Shown one piece after another: positions 43,990-52,855 of a stretch of 64,000 nucleotides of DNA (positions are counted from its first letter, which is position 1; each line of letters begins with the position of its first letter). Source of the DNA: Stieleria neptunia (GTDB lineage: Bacteria > Planctomycetota > Planctomycetia > Pirellulales > Pirellulaceae); the NCBI RefSeq assembly GCF_007754155.1, contig NZ_CP037423.1:434001-498000 (forward strand), in the 5' to 3' direction. The position numbers were made by a program, and so were the translations under genes. The notes beneath the pieces are model-generated. The model was not told the DNA's origin and did not search any database. It saw only the letters and a list, made by a program, of their open reading frames with translations.

Positions 43990-45309
43990 TCAACCCCGCG
44001 GCAGGGCGTCGAAATCGATGTCCGGCTGGGCGTCGGCGGTCGATTGACGTGTAAAGGTTTCTCCCGGGCGACCCGTTTCGTCAAAGAAACCGCAATTGCG
44101 CAGAAAGAAGTGATCTCCATCGGCACCGCCGGTGAAATCCAAGCGGTGACGGCCGCGGCCCGTTGCATCGACCGAGAACCGTGCGCGGGTGCATTGATGC
44201 CACTGTTGGTTGACGTCACGCACCCAAACGTTCCCATAATTTGCACGGCGCCCGATGTGTCCGTAGGTGGGCGAAAAATTCTCGAGGAATCCATGGAACC
44301 CCGTCAGGTGCGTGTCCGTCTTGGGACGGCGAAAGCTTGCGATCAATCGCCACGTGTTCTGGGATTTGTCGCCGAACCATGAGCTGTAAATCGTGTTCCC
44401 CTTTCCGTCCGGTCGCACTTCGGTCAGGAACCGGTACGTCGTTCCCGCCTTCCAGGGGTAGACCAAATAACTTTGGCCGCCGGAGCCTTCGTTACCGAAC
44501 TCACCGACGTGCACGCCGGGACCTTTGGCGAGCATCACGATTTGTTGTTCTTTGGGAATGTCACGCGGGTTGTCGGTCTTGAACGGACTCCAGACCGAGA
44601 ACAGCACGCGTCGCTCCGTCGGGCTGTTGACCTGGATCCCGAAGTAACCTTCGCCAAAGCCGTTGGTCATGAAGTAAGAGCCGATCGGGTCTTGGCCCGC
44701 GGGGACGGTCAGTTCGCTGTAAGCGTATTGCAATGTTTGATCGCGGGGGACTTCGTAGCGAAGATGGACCGATGGGCCACGACGCCCCCAGTAGAACATG
44801 TTGCCCGAGTTGGATTGGACGTAGTCCAGCGTCAGGCCGTCGGTATCGGACGCGACCACCAGGTCACGGACGTCGGCGTAGACTCTCCCGCCACGTCGGA
44901 CGCCTTGCAGATCGACGCGGACGTAGCCCGCCTCGGGGACTTCGATCCGCCCGACCGGATTGGCGGAGAAGTCCGGCGATCGGATCACGGTATCGAAAGC
45001 TTGGTCAGCGGCGCGAACCGCCAGCGTGCCGGGGGCATCGGCCGCACGTGCGCGAAGAGCTAGATCCAAGACGGCGGGTCGATCCACCCGAAAGAAGATC
45101 GAGTAGACGCGATCCGGTTCGGACCAGGCGATCGTGGAGTCGCGCCGAAACCCTCGACCGCCCGGGTTCGGGGCCGTTTGAAAGGCATTGCCGGCGACCG
45201 GGATCGTCCAATCGGTGGCATGGCTTGGGTTGCTCGGTGAAGCGGCCAGTGTTGTGATGGTGGCCAAGGCAACGATGAAGCGGTGTGTATTGGCAAACGC
45301 GTCTTTCAT
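43990..45309 (-). CDS. Secreted DUF3472 protein with DUF5077-like N-terminus
   Basis: A 439-residue exported protein. Signal peptide (IVALATITTLAASPSNPSHA), an N-terminal beta-sandwich (about 35-155, resembling DUF5077), then DUF3472. DUF3472 is recognised by FYWGRRGPSVHLRYEVP, SYFMTNGFGEGYFGIQVNS, VLFSVWSPF and YLVYPWKAGTTYRFL. Proteins of this kind are thought to bind or act on carbohydrates at the cell surface; this is family-level inference. Neighbouring genes also encode exported proteins. Confidence 0.85.
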   Translation of the reverse strand: MKDAFANTHRFIVALATITTLAASPSNPSHATDWTIPVAGNAFQTAPNPGGRGFRRDSTIAWSEPDRVYSIFFRVDRPAVLDLALRARAADAPGTLAVRAADQAFDTVIRSPDFSANPVGRIEVPEAGYVRVDLQGVRRGGRVYADVRDLVVASDTDGLTLDYVQSNSGNMFYWGRRGPSVHLRYEVPRDQTLQYAYSELTVPAGQDPIGSYFMTNGFGEGYFGIQVNSPTERRVLFSVWSPFKTDNPRDIPKEQQIVMLAKGPGVHVGEFGNEGSGGQSYLVYPWKAGTTYRFLTEVRPDGKGNTIYSSWFGDKSQNTWRLIASFRRPKTDTHLTGFHGFLENFSPTYGHIGRRANYGNVWVRDVNQQWHQCTRARFSVDATGRGRHRLDFTGGADGDHFFLRNCGFFDETGRPGETFTRQSTADAQPDIDFDALPRG

Positions 45310-45337
45310 GAGCGGTCTGGATCGGAGCGGAGGTGAA

Positions 45338-45490
45338 TCAAGGCGTGAGACTGTTCACTCTAATGTCTTCGCTGCAGGCAGCGAAGGGCCTCGATTCGCC
45401 GATGCGTTGGACGATGCGTCGCATCAGCAGCTCCAGTTCGGTCCGCTGGCGAGTCGTCAGGGGTGGATTGGAGCCGAACAACCCGAACAT
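45338..45490 (-). CDS. Small ORF, 50 residues, MFGLFG-type start, possibly truncated
   Basis: The frame begins MFGLFGSNPPLTTRQRTELE, then LLMRRIVQRIG, and stops after 50 codons. GAGGAGATC lies about 9 nt upstream of the ATG. The start resembles larger planctomycete hypothetical proteins I recall beginning MFGLFG with an RxxxE(L)xxRRIV helix, so this may be a 3'-truncated relative. No motif gives a function. It is 28 bp upstream of, and in the same direction as, the DUF3472 gene. Confidence 0.5.
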   Translation of the reverse strand: MFGLFGSNPPLTTRQRTELELLMRRIVQRIGESRPFAACSEDIRVNSLTP

Positions 45491-45646
45491 GTCTGTTTGA
45501 TCTCCTCGCCGACCGTTGATCCGAAATGATTTTCGGTAGCACTATAGCCCGTCGGTTCCGGCTTCGCGATTGATTGCGACCCCGCGGTTCAAATCCGCGG
45601 TGTATGATGGGCCGCTTTGAACCGCTTCTTCACGCCAGGCTTCGAG

Positions 45647-46879
45647 ATGACGCGTCCGCTGACCCTCCTTTGTTCGTTGGTTTTCTCGGCAGCGATCGCG
45701 GGGGCGCAACAGCCGCCGGCCCCATCGCAACACACATCCGGCGATGCGATCCGATTCCAACGACTGGTCTTGAGCGATCTGTATTACTGCGACGGCGTTT
45801 CGTCCGGCGACATCGACGGCGATGGCGACGTGGATGTGGTCGCTGGACCGTTTTGGTATGAAGGTCCCGACTTTCAGATCGCTCACGCGTTCTACGAACC
45901 CGTCGCTTTGCCGCCGGCGGATAGTCCCAGCAACAGCATGTTCAGCTTCGTTGCCGATTTCTCCGGCGACGGCCGGCAAGACATCCTGGTGCTCGGACGC
46001 GTCCACAAACACGAAGCGATCTGGTACGAGAATCCCGGCAAGTCGGATGGCCTGTGGGACAAACACGTGGCGTTTCATCGCGTCAAAGGCGAATCGCCCA
46101 CACTCGTGGACCTGGATGGCGACGGTGTCCCCCAGGTGATCTGCCACTGGGACGGATGTTGGGGCTCGATTCAACCCGATCCATCGCATCCGACCGAACC
46201 GTGGCGATTCATTCCGATCGGCGATCCCGAGGACTGGCCGCAGTTCTATCACGGCCAAGGTGTCGGCGACGTCAATCATGATGGCAAGCTGGATCTGTTG
46301 CTGAACGACGGATGGTATGAACAGCCACGCGATCTGTCCCCAAAGTCCAGCTGGGAATTTCATCGCGGTCTGTTTTCGAAAGGCCGCGGCGGTGCGCAGA
46401 TGTTCGCCCAAGATGTCGATGGCGACGGTGACAATGACATCCTTTCCGCCGTCGATGCACATGGTTGGGGATTGGCGTGGTATGAGCAAACCGGAACCGG
46501 ATCAAAAACGAGCTTTCACGAACATCTGATCATGGGCGATCGTTCGGCGATCGATCGGTTCGGCGTGGCGTTCACCCAGCCCCATGCGTTGGCATCGGCC
46601 GACATCAACGGCGACGGCTTGCCGGACCTGATCACCGGAAAGCGGCGTTGGGCGCATGGTCCCGACGGAGACATCGATCCCGGGGCACCGCCGGTGGTTT
46701 ATTGGTTTGAACTACAGCGTGATCCCGCCGGCGCGGTTCGATACATCCCGCACCAAATCGACGACGCCTCCGGCGTCGGAGTTCAAATTTTGGCCACCGA
46801 CCTAAACCAAGACGGACGAGTCGACGTCGCCACCGCGTCCAAGCTGGGCACGTTTGTCTTTCTGCAGAGAGGCCAGTAG
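45647..46879 (+). CDS. Secreted FG-GAP/VCBS repeat protein
   Basis: A 410-residue exported protein. The signal peptide (LTLLCSLVFSAAIAGAQ) is followed by at least five propeller blades with calcium-binding loops: DIDGDGDVDVVAG, DFSGDGRQDILVL, NHDGKLDLLLND, DVDGDGDNDILSA, DINGDGLPDLITG and NQDGRVDVAT. It forms an integrin-like beta-propeller in the periplasm or outside; ligand unknown. The ATG 45647 start was chosen over 45617 since it directly precedes the hydrophobic core. The TAG stop lies inside a GTAGGTCA repeat. Confidence 0.88.
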   Translation: MTRPLTLLCSLVFSAAIAGAQQPPAPSQHTSGDAIRFQRLVLSDLYYCDGVSSGDIDGDGDVDVVAGPFWYEGPDFQIAHAFYEPVALPPADSPSNSMFSFVADFSGDGRQDILVLGRVHKHEAIWYENPGKSDGLWDKHVAFHRVKGESPTLVDLDGDGVPQVICHWDGCWGSIQPDPSHPTEPWRFIPIGDPEDWPQFYHGQGVGDVNHDGKLDLLLNDGWYEQPRDLSPKSSWEFHRGLFSKGRGGAQMFAQDVDGDGDNDILSAVDAHGWGLAWYEQTGTGSKTSFHEHLIMGDRSAIDRFGVAFTQPHALASADINGDGLPDLITGKRRWAHGPDGDIDPGAPPVVYWFELQRDPAGAVRYIPHQIDDASGVGVQILATDLNQDGRVDVATASKLGTFVFLQRGQ

Positions 46880-46896
46880 GTCATGCTGTGCATGAC
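46876..46896. repeat. GTAGGTCA palindromic repeat, half copy
   Basis: GTAGGTCATGCTGTGCATGA then C: the first hairpin of the family only. Its TAG is the stop codon of the FG-GAP gene. Confidence 0.8.
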
Positions 46897-46983
46897 AGAG
46901 AAGTACTGGTCCGGGCTAGCGCTTGATGTCATGCAATACACCGGTAGGGTTGAAAGTGATTGTCCCTCGTTCCAGGGCTCCGC

Positions 46984-47391
46984 CTTGGAACGCAAGGTCG
47001 ACGTGGCTCCGCCACCACCGCCGCCAGCCAGCAGGCGGAGCCTCCGAGGAAGTGTGTTCCCAGGCTCTGCCCTACGCCTTGAACGATTTGTTAGCGGCAG
47101 GGCGCGAGCCCTCCGGTGTGTTGGCAATAACAAGCAACCGGAGCGCTCGCGGGCTGTCAATTTAGTGGAATGGGGCGAGTCATTGGTGAGCCGCTGGCCG
47201 TAAGGCCTCGGGCAGCGTCTGAGTGCCCGGCCGCTTACGCGTCGCGGCTCACAAAAACGACAGCCCGCTTGCGCCCGGCCGCTAAAACCTCGTCAAACAT
47301 GCCCTGGAACGCAATGTCGATGTGGCTCCGCCACCACCTCCGCCAGCCAGGAGGCGGAGCCTCCGAGAAAGTGTGTTCCCAGGCAGAGCCT
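46984..47391. repeat. Two direct copies of a ~90-bp element flanking REP-like copy 5
   Basis: Copies at about 46984-47076 and 47302-47391 share TGGAACGCAA, TGGCTCCGCCACCACC, AGGCGGAGCCTCCGAG and AGTGTGTTCCCAGGC. Each contains a GGCTCCGCC/GGCGGAGCC palindrome. Between them is a nested-hairpin REP-like element. No gene is present from 46880 to 47420. Confidence 0.8.
47090..47285. repeat. Nested-hairpin REP-like element, copy 5 (reverse orientation)
   Basis: Outer arms GTTAGCGGCAGGGCGCGAGC and GCTTGCGCCCGGCCGCTAA, and the inner palindrome at 47186-47252, bounded by the two direct ~90-bp repeats. Confidence 0.88.
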
Positions 47392-47420
47392 GGGAACAAG
47401 GGTGGAGAGGATCATTGCTC

Positions 47421-50396
47421 CTAATCCTCGGGCGCAAAACGGAGCAATTGTCCGTTTTCCAACGCCACCGAAATCCGTCCCGCGTGATCGATCGACACGC
47501 CGCCTTTGACGGCGAGCGCGGGCAGCGGCTTGATCCAGTTGTCGCTGCCATCGCGGGTGTTGATCGAAACGAGGAAGGAATCGGATTCGTTCCCATCGGG
47601 ATGGCCCGTGGCCAGCAACGTGTCGTCGGTGACGGCGAAACTGGTGAACCGTCGATTGCCCTTGTCTTGCCAAATGGCCTTGGGGGCTTCACCCCCGCGG
47701 CGGATCCAGCGTGCGGCTTCTTTGTAGGGTTTGGGCGTCCCCGGTGCCAACGGTGGTTGGCGAGCCAAGTTGACGAATTGGCTGCCTTCGTAACTGGCGT
47801 CGTGGCTCAGCTGGCAACCGTCGCTGCACTGATAATCCAGCGAGACGTATTTTCCATACGCCGGATAATACGGGTAGAAAGCCGTTCGGAATTGCGAGTT
47901 GACTTGAGCACGGGGCGTGTTGAGGCACGCCAATGTTTCCAGGTCATAGCGTGCCGTCTCGTAGACACCGCCGGCAAGGAATCGCAGTTCACCATCGACG
48001 ATCGTCAGGTTGCCCTGCAGACTGATTCCGTTGTTGACTTCACGTTCCAAGGTCCCCGACGTCGTGTTGGAAACCTTCAAGGATCCGGTCACCGCATCGA
48101 GTGCGACGACGTGCGTGCCGTCGTAATGTGTGATCCCTGCAGCCGCGTAAACCGTGTCGCCGTCGACGACTACCCCGCCCGCGACGGGCCATGCGGAAAC
48201 GAGTCGGTCATAGACGGAAATCCGGTAGTCTTTCGGGCCGACTCGGTAAGACCAGAGGAATCGTCCGTCCCGGGCCGCGTAGGCATAGACTCGTCCGTCG
48301 GCCGATCCGACGTAAACGCGATTCTTGGCGACCGCCGGCGGGTAATAGACCGGTCCGGCCGTGTACGTTTTCCAGACCGTCTTTCCATTTCCGTCGATCG
48401 CTTGGACGGCACCGGTGCGATCAGCGAGGAAGACCATGTCGCCGGCGGTGACCGGTGCGGTCGGCAGTGCGTCGCGGCAAACTTGGACCGCCCACTGTGG
48501 GTGGACATCCGCGGGGATCGCCACCGAGGAGGCATCCGTGCGAGCATTGTTGCCACGAAAGGTGGTCCAGTCCCCGGGATTCACGTCCAGCGATTCGACC
48601 GCCGCATGCATGTCGCCGCGGACCCACCGGGGTTCGTTCGAGTCGTCTGTTTCATCGGCCGCATCGTCCCCGGGACGCAGTCCGATGTTTCCGTAGAGCG
48701 ACAGTTGGCAACCACACATCCATGGCCCCCAGTACAGGTGTCCGCCGGCAACGATCACACCATCCTGGCACGGCGGACGCATCGGATCGATGTGCTGGGC
48801 CGTATTTGATTCGGTCAACACACGAACCGTGCCACCGTTGGCGCGGTAAAAGATGCTGTCGGCACAACCGGTCGCCCGTGTGCAGGCACGTCGGGCGGGA
48901 AACGTCGCGAGCACTTCGCCTGTTGCGTAGTCGAACTTCATTCCGTTTTCCGACTTTTGCGGACCGGCCGCCCAAACGCCGTCATCGCGAAGCACCAGCT
49001 GCAGATTTCCCGTCGGGTGCGTCCAGGCAAGTTTGCCGTCATGGGCAGAAGCGACGACCATCCGTGTTCGTTGTGGACCGGCAAAGAACAGGTAGTCCCC
49101 GCTACACTTCATGTAGCACGTGGTGGCGTAGCCGGTGATGTAGTGCTGTGCCTTTTGGTTGTCGCCGATCGCGTCCAATAGATCTTTGTCGGTGTTCTTC
49201 CAATTCAGTTTTCCCGTGTACCGATCGATCGAAGCCAGGAACTTGCCGGGGCAATAACAAAAGATCTGACTTTCGTTCATGCACACCGCACGCGCGTCTA
49301 AGAATTCGTCGTCCCGATAGTGCCAAAGCGGTTCTTTCGTTTTCAAATCGATTGCGACCAGCGTTCGGCCGAAACCGAACGAGGTGCGGGGGTCGTTGTA
49401 GTCGTGGCCGTCCCACATGCCCCAGGGCCAATGCCCCAGCCCGCGTCGAATGGCCCGTTGGGTTTCCAGTTTGGCTTCGGGGTTGCCGACCAGGGCGAAC
49501 AGGATTCCATGGCGCATCGCCATCCACTTCCAGACCGGTCCGTCGCTGATGTCGGTCCCCACCTTGATCTCGTCGATGGTTTCTCCGGTCCGACCATCAA
49601 TGATCTTGCAGGCTTCGTGGTCCCCCAGGTAAAGCGCGTCGTCGGTCGCGACCATCGTGTTACGGTGCAGCATGAAACCGGCAGAAAGCGGACGTCGCCA
49701 AAGGATCGTTCCGTTGTAAGCGTTGATGCACAACAACGTATTGAGCATTTCGTTCTGGTTGGCCTTGTGGGCGATGTGCCCCATCGCTTTGTAGATCCGC
49801 CCGCCGGCGACGACGGTCTGCTCCGGCATCGGGCTGAACTTCGGGTACCCGATGAACTGGGTTCGCAAGCTGCCGCGCACCAACTGGTCGTCGGATTGCG
49901 GATTGTTGTCCGGTCCGTGATAGGGGTGTGACCAATCATCCACGCCTTGGGGAACCGGTTTGGTGATCGTTTGGTCGCCGACGATCGCCACACCCTTGGG
50001 ACGCAACACGCGCAAGATCTCTCGGCCAGATGGGGCGTTGGTGTCGGAATCGAAGACCAGCACCCGGTCGGCGGTGTTGTTGCCCAAATGAATCGATCGC
50101 CCCGATCCGGTGTCGACAAACAAGCGGGTACCCAGATAACCCGCCGCATCGGCAGTCCGTCTGGCATGCCGGGCCAGTTGAGTGTCAGGGGTTTGGAAAT
50201 AGACCGTCAGTTCACTGGCCCGGCAAACTTCGATCAAGTAGTCGACCTTGTCGTCCGGCAATCCGACAAGGGCCACGATGCCCTTGTCGATTTCCATCCG
50301 TTTGAGGTCGTCGGTGGCTTGCCCGCCTGAGACGGTCGCGACGCTGCAGAGCGTCATCGTGGCCAGCATGGCCGGAAACACGGATCGGAGTCCCAT
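47421..50396 (-). CDS. Exported PQQ-type beta-propeller protein with methyltransferase-like N-terminal domain
   Basis: A 991-residue protein. After a signal peptide (MLATMTLCSVATVSGG), residues about 35-155 look like a Rossmann methyltransferase remnant: GIVALVGLPDDKVDYLIEVC, RTADAAGYLGTRLFVD and VLRPKGVAIVGDQ, but no glycine-rich SAM loop. The rest is a BamB/PQQ-dehydrogenase-like propeller, with repeated LLCINAYNGTILWRRPL, IDRYTGKLNWKN, VQAIDGNGKTVWKTY and YAYAARDGRFLWSY units. It contains several cysteines (CGCQ, CSDGCQ) that could form disulfides. The role is unknown; no quinoprotein catalytic motif was identified. The ATG 50396 start was chosen for the signal peptide. Confidence 0.82.
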   Translation of the reverse strand: MGLRSVFPAMLATMTLCSVATVSGGQATDDLKRMEIDKGIVALVGLPDDKVDYLIEVCRASELTVYFQTPDTQLARHARRTADAAGYLGTRLFVDTGSGRSIHLGNNTADRVLVFDSDTNAPSGREILRVLRPKGVAIVGDQTITKPVPQGVDDWSHPYHGPDNNPQSDDQLVRGSLRTQFIGYPKFSPMPEQTVVAGGRIYKAMGHIAHKANQNEMLNTLLCINAYNGTILWRRPLSAGFMLHRNTMVATDDALYLGDHEACKIIDGRTGETIDEIKVGTDISDGPVWKWMAMRHGILFALVGNPEAKLETQRAIRRGLGHWPWGMWDGHDYNDPRTSFGFGRTLVAIDLKTKEPLWHYRDDEFLDARAVCMNESQIFCYCPGKFLASIDRYTGKLNWKNTDKDLLDAIGDNQKAQHYITGYATTCYMKCSGDYLFFAGPQRTRMVVASAHDGKLAWTHPTGNLQLVLRDDGVWAAGPQKSENGMKFDYATGEVLATFPARRACTRATGCADSIFYRANGGTVRVLTESNTAQHIDPMRPPCQDGVIVAGGHLYWGPWMCGCQLSLYGNIGLRPGDDAADETDDSNEPRWVRGDMHAAVESLDVNPGDWTTFRGNNARTDASSVAIPADVHPQWAVQVCRDALPTAPVTAGDMVFLADRTGAVQAIDGNGKTVWKTYTAGPVYYPPAVAKNRVYVGSADGRVYAYAARDGRFLWSYRVGPKDYRISVYDRLVSAWPVAGGVVVDGDTVYAAAGITHYDGTHVVALDAVTGSLKVSNTTSGTLEREVNNGISLQGNLTIVDGELRFLAGGVYETARYDLETLACLNTPRAQVNSQFRTAFYPYYPAYGKYVSLDYQCSDGCQLSHDASYEGSQFVNLARQPPLAPGTPKPYKEAARWIRRGGEAPKAIWQDKGNRRFTSFAVTDDTLLATGHPDGNESDSFLVSINTRDGSDNWIKPLPALAVKGGVSIDHAGRISVALENGQLLRFAPED

Positions 50397-50481
50397 CGTT
50401 TTGTCCCGTTGCAAATAGGAGTTGCATGTTGGCGACTGACCTGACCAATCGGCCATTGTAGCGGGCCAGTCGCCGCGGTGC

Positions 50482-50619
50482 CGCTCGCTGGCCAGCTTGT
50501 CGATTGAATCGGGATCTGCGGAGTCAATGGTGAGCCGCTGGCCGTAAGGCCTCGGGCGGGCGCCGAAATGCCCGGCCGCTTACGCGTCGCGGCTCACTCA
50601 ATCGACAGCCCGTGACGCG
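50482..50619. repeat. Nested-hairpin REP-like element, copy 6 (reverse orientation)
   Basis: The inner palindrome is at 50530-50597. Flanks TTGTCGATTGAATCGGGATC and TCAATCGACAGCCCGTG pair with each other. It lies between divergent genes (PQQ-propeller and DUF1592 group). Confidence 0.88.
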
Positions 50620-50773
50620 TCCCGCCGGGGGGCGGCAAAGATGGCATGGCGGGCTCGGACAGGTTAAACTTGAAGCGGTCGAAATCCGCTGAGACTCGTT
50701 TCTCGGCGGTTTCTGCTCCTGCCCCCCCCGACTCCATCGTCGCCTCGCCTCCAACTCGTGGAAAGACTCAGTG

Positions 50774-52855
50774 ATGCGCAATCACGCGCTGCAGAACGTC
50801 TCGACTGTCACGATCATCGCCCAGGTCCTGCTGCTGGGATTGCTTGCCGGCTCAGCCGCCGCCTCCGAAACCGATGCATTTGCCGAAACCATCGCACCGG
50901 CGCTCGAGCAGCATTGTGTCCAATGCCACGGCGCCGACGGCGAAGCGGAAGGCGACGTGGACCTGCTCGCGATACGCGGTGAAGGTCTGAACGAAAACAC
51001 GGAACTTGTTCGCCGTCTGATCGATGTGCTCGATCTGGAAGAGATGCCGCCGGAAGACGAACCGCCGCTGGACCCGACGCTGCGACGCAAATTGGTCTTG
51101 GAACTCAAAGCGATCCTGCAGGCGGCCGTGGCCCAAAAGAAGGCTTTTGCGCACGCTCCGATCCGACGCATGAATCGTTTTCAATACAACAACGCCGTGA
51201 TCGATTTGTTCGATTTGAAATGCATCGTCTTCACCCTTCCCGAGCGGATGGTGCGCGAGCACAAAGGGTACTTCCAACCGGAAACCGGCCGGATGGCCGA
51301 CGTGGTTTCGGTGGGCAGCCGTCCGCTGGGAAAGTCGCAGTTGATCGAACCACGCTTGGCGGGAGTGGCGGCATTCCCGCAAGACTTGCGCGCCGAACAC
51401 GGTTTCGACAACCGCGGCGACCACCTGTCGTTGTCGCCCTTGTTGATGGAGGCCTTTCTGGCACTCGGGCAGTCGATCACTGAAAGCCCCGATTTTGTTC
51501 CGCAGAACGTCGGCGTCTGGCAGACGTTTTTTGCCGCCCCGACAGACGAGGTAGACCTCGACGGTGAAGTGCGGCGGCGTTTGCAGCCCTTTCTGACCCG
51601 TGCCTTTCGACGCCCGATCGGTGATGCCGATCTCAATCGATACGTCCGGTTCACCTCCCGGCAACTCGCCGCGGGCGTCGGGTTCACCGACGCGATGAAA
51701 TCGATCGCCGCCGCCACGATTTCATCACCAAAGTTTCTCTATTTGTACGATCGTTCCGGCGAGTCAGCGACGGCCCAACCTGTCGATGATTTGGAACTCG
51801 CATCGCGGCTGTCGTTCTTTCTCTGGGGCAGCCTGCCGGACACAGAACTACTGGATCTTGCCGTGGCAGGCCAATTGAAACAACCGGAAATCCTGGACGC
51901 CCAAGTCACTCGGATGCTCAGGGACAAGAAACTGAAACGGTTCTGTGACAGTTTTCCGGCGCAATGGCTGCAGCTGGAACGGATCATTTCTTCGGTTCCG
52001 AATCCCGAGAAGTATCCCGGTTTTTATTTCGCCAAGTACCGCGACAGCATGCACATGATGATCGAACCGCTGCTGCTGTTCGAAACGGTGTTGATCGAAA
52101 ACCATCCCATCACCCAGCTGATCGATTCTGATTTCACCTACCGGTCGGTGCTGTTGGAAGACGCTTACGGAGAGCTTCGCAGCGACCCGTCGGAGATCAC
52201 GAAACGGGGCGGCGGGGTGACGGTGTTGAATTTTCATCGCGTCCCCGTCTCGGATCGGCGCAGTGGCGGGGTGATCACCAACGCCGCGGTGATGACGATG
52301 ACTTCCGGTCCCGACCGCACCCAGCCGATCACGCGCGGGGCTTGGATCGCGACCGCCATATTCAACAACCCGCCCGAACCGCCGCCGGCCGATGTGCCGC
52401 CGCTGGGTGAGAAACCGCCGGCCGGCGAAGAGCATTTGACGCTTCGCGAGAGGCTTTCGCTGCACCGCGAACGAAGTGATTGCAAGGGTTGCCACGAGCA
52501 AATCGATCCGCTGGGGTTCGCGTTGGAGAACTATGACCCGGTCGGCAGATGGCGTAGCCAGTATGAAAACGGGCGGTCGGTGGATGTTGCCGGCACGTTA
52601 TTTCGTAAGCATGCGTTCAAGGATGTCGTCGAATTCAAGGATGCGGTGCTGGCCGAAAAAGACCGGTTCACCCGCGCGTTGGCCGGGCATCTGTTGTCCT
52701 TCGGACTCGCCCGTGAACTGTCGGCATCGGATCAGATCGCACTGGACCACATCGCGACGGCAACTGCCGATGATGGTTACAAAATCCAAACGCTGATCAA
52801 AGAAGTGATTCGCAGCGAACCCTTCCAAAGTAAAACCAATCCCAAGGCCGAATGA
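50774..52855 (+). CDS. DUF1592/DUF1588/DUF1585-type cytochrome-like protein
   Basis: A 693-residue exported protein. Signal peptide (VLLLGLLAGSAAASE), then a cytochrome c domain with CVQCHG (Cys48, Cys51, His52). The DUF1587/1592/1595 region has RMNRFQYNNAVIDLF, RPIGDADLNRYVRFT and SRLSFFLWGSLPD. DUF1588 contains a second heme-type motif, CKGCHEQIDPLGFALENYD (Cys570-His574). DUF1585 ends the protein (LLSFGLARELS, LIKEVIRSEPF). Its stop overlaps the DUF1552 start, the usual partner. The role is unestablished. ATG 50774 is preferred over the adjacent GTG. Confidence 0.9.
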   Translation: MRNHALQNVSTVTIIAQVLLLGLLAGSAAASETDAFAETIAPALEQHCVQCHGADGEAEGDVDLLAIRGEGLNENTELVRRLIDVLDLEEMPPEDEPPLDPTLRRKLVLELKAILQAAVAQKKAFAHAPIRRMNRFQYNNAVIDLFDLKCIVFTLPERMVREHKGYFQPETGRMADVVSVGSRPLGKSQLIEPRLAGVAAFPQDLRAEHGFDNRGDHLSLSPLLMEAFLALGQSITESPDFVPQNVGVWQTFFAAPTDEVDLDGEVRRRLQPFLTRAFRRPIGDADLNRYVRFTSRQLAAGVGFTDAMKSIAAATISSPKFLYLYDRSGESATAQPVDDLELASRLSFFLWGSLPDTELLDLAVAGQLKQPEILDAQVTRMLRDKKLKRFCDSFPAQWLQLERIISSVPNPEKYPGFYFAKYRDSMHMMIEPLLLFETVLIENHPITQLIDSDFTYRSVLLEDAYGELRSDPSEITKRGGGVTVLNFHRVPVSDRRSGGVITNAAVMTMTSGPDRTQPITRGAWIATAIFNNPPEPPPADVPPLGEKPPAGEEHLTLRERLSLHRERSDCKGCHEQIDPLGFALENYDPVGRWRSQYENGRSVDVAGTLFRKHAFKDVVEFKDAVLAEKDRFTRALAGHLLSFGLARELSASDQIALDHIATATADDGYKIQTLIKEVIRSEPFQSKTNPKAE

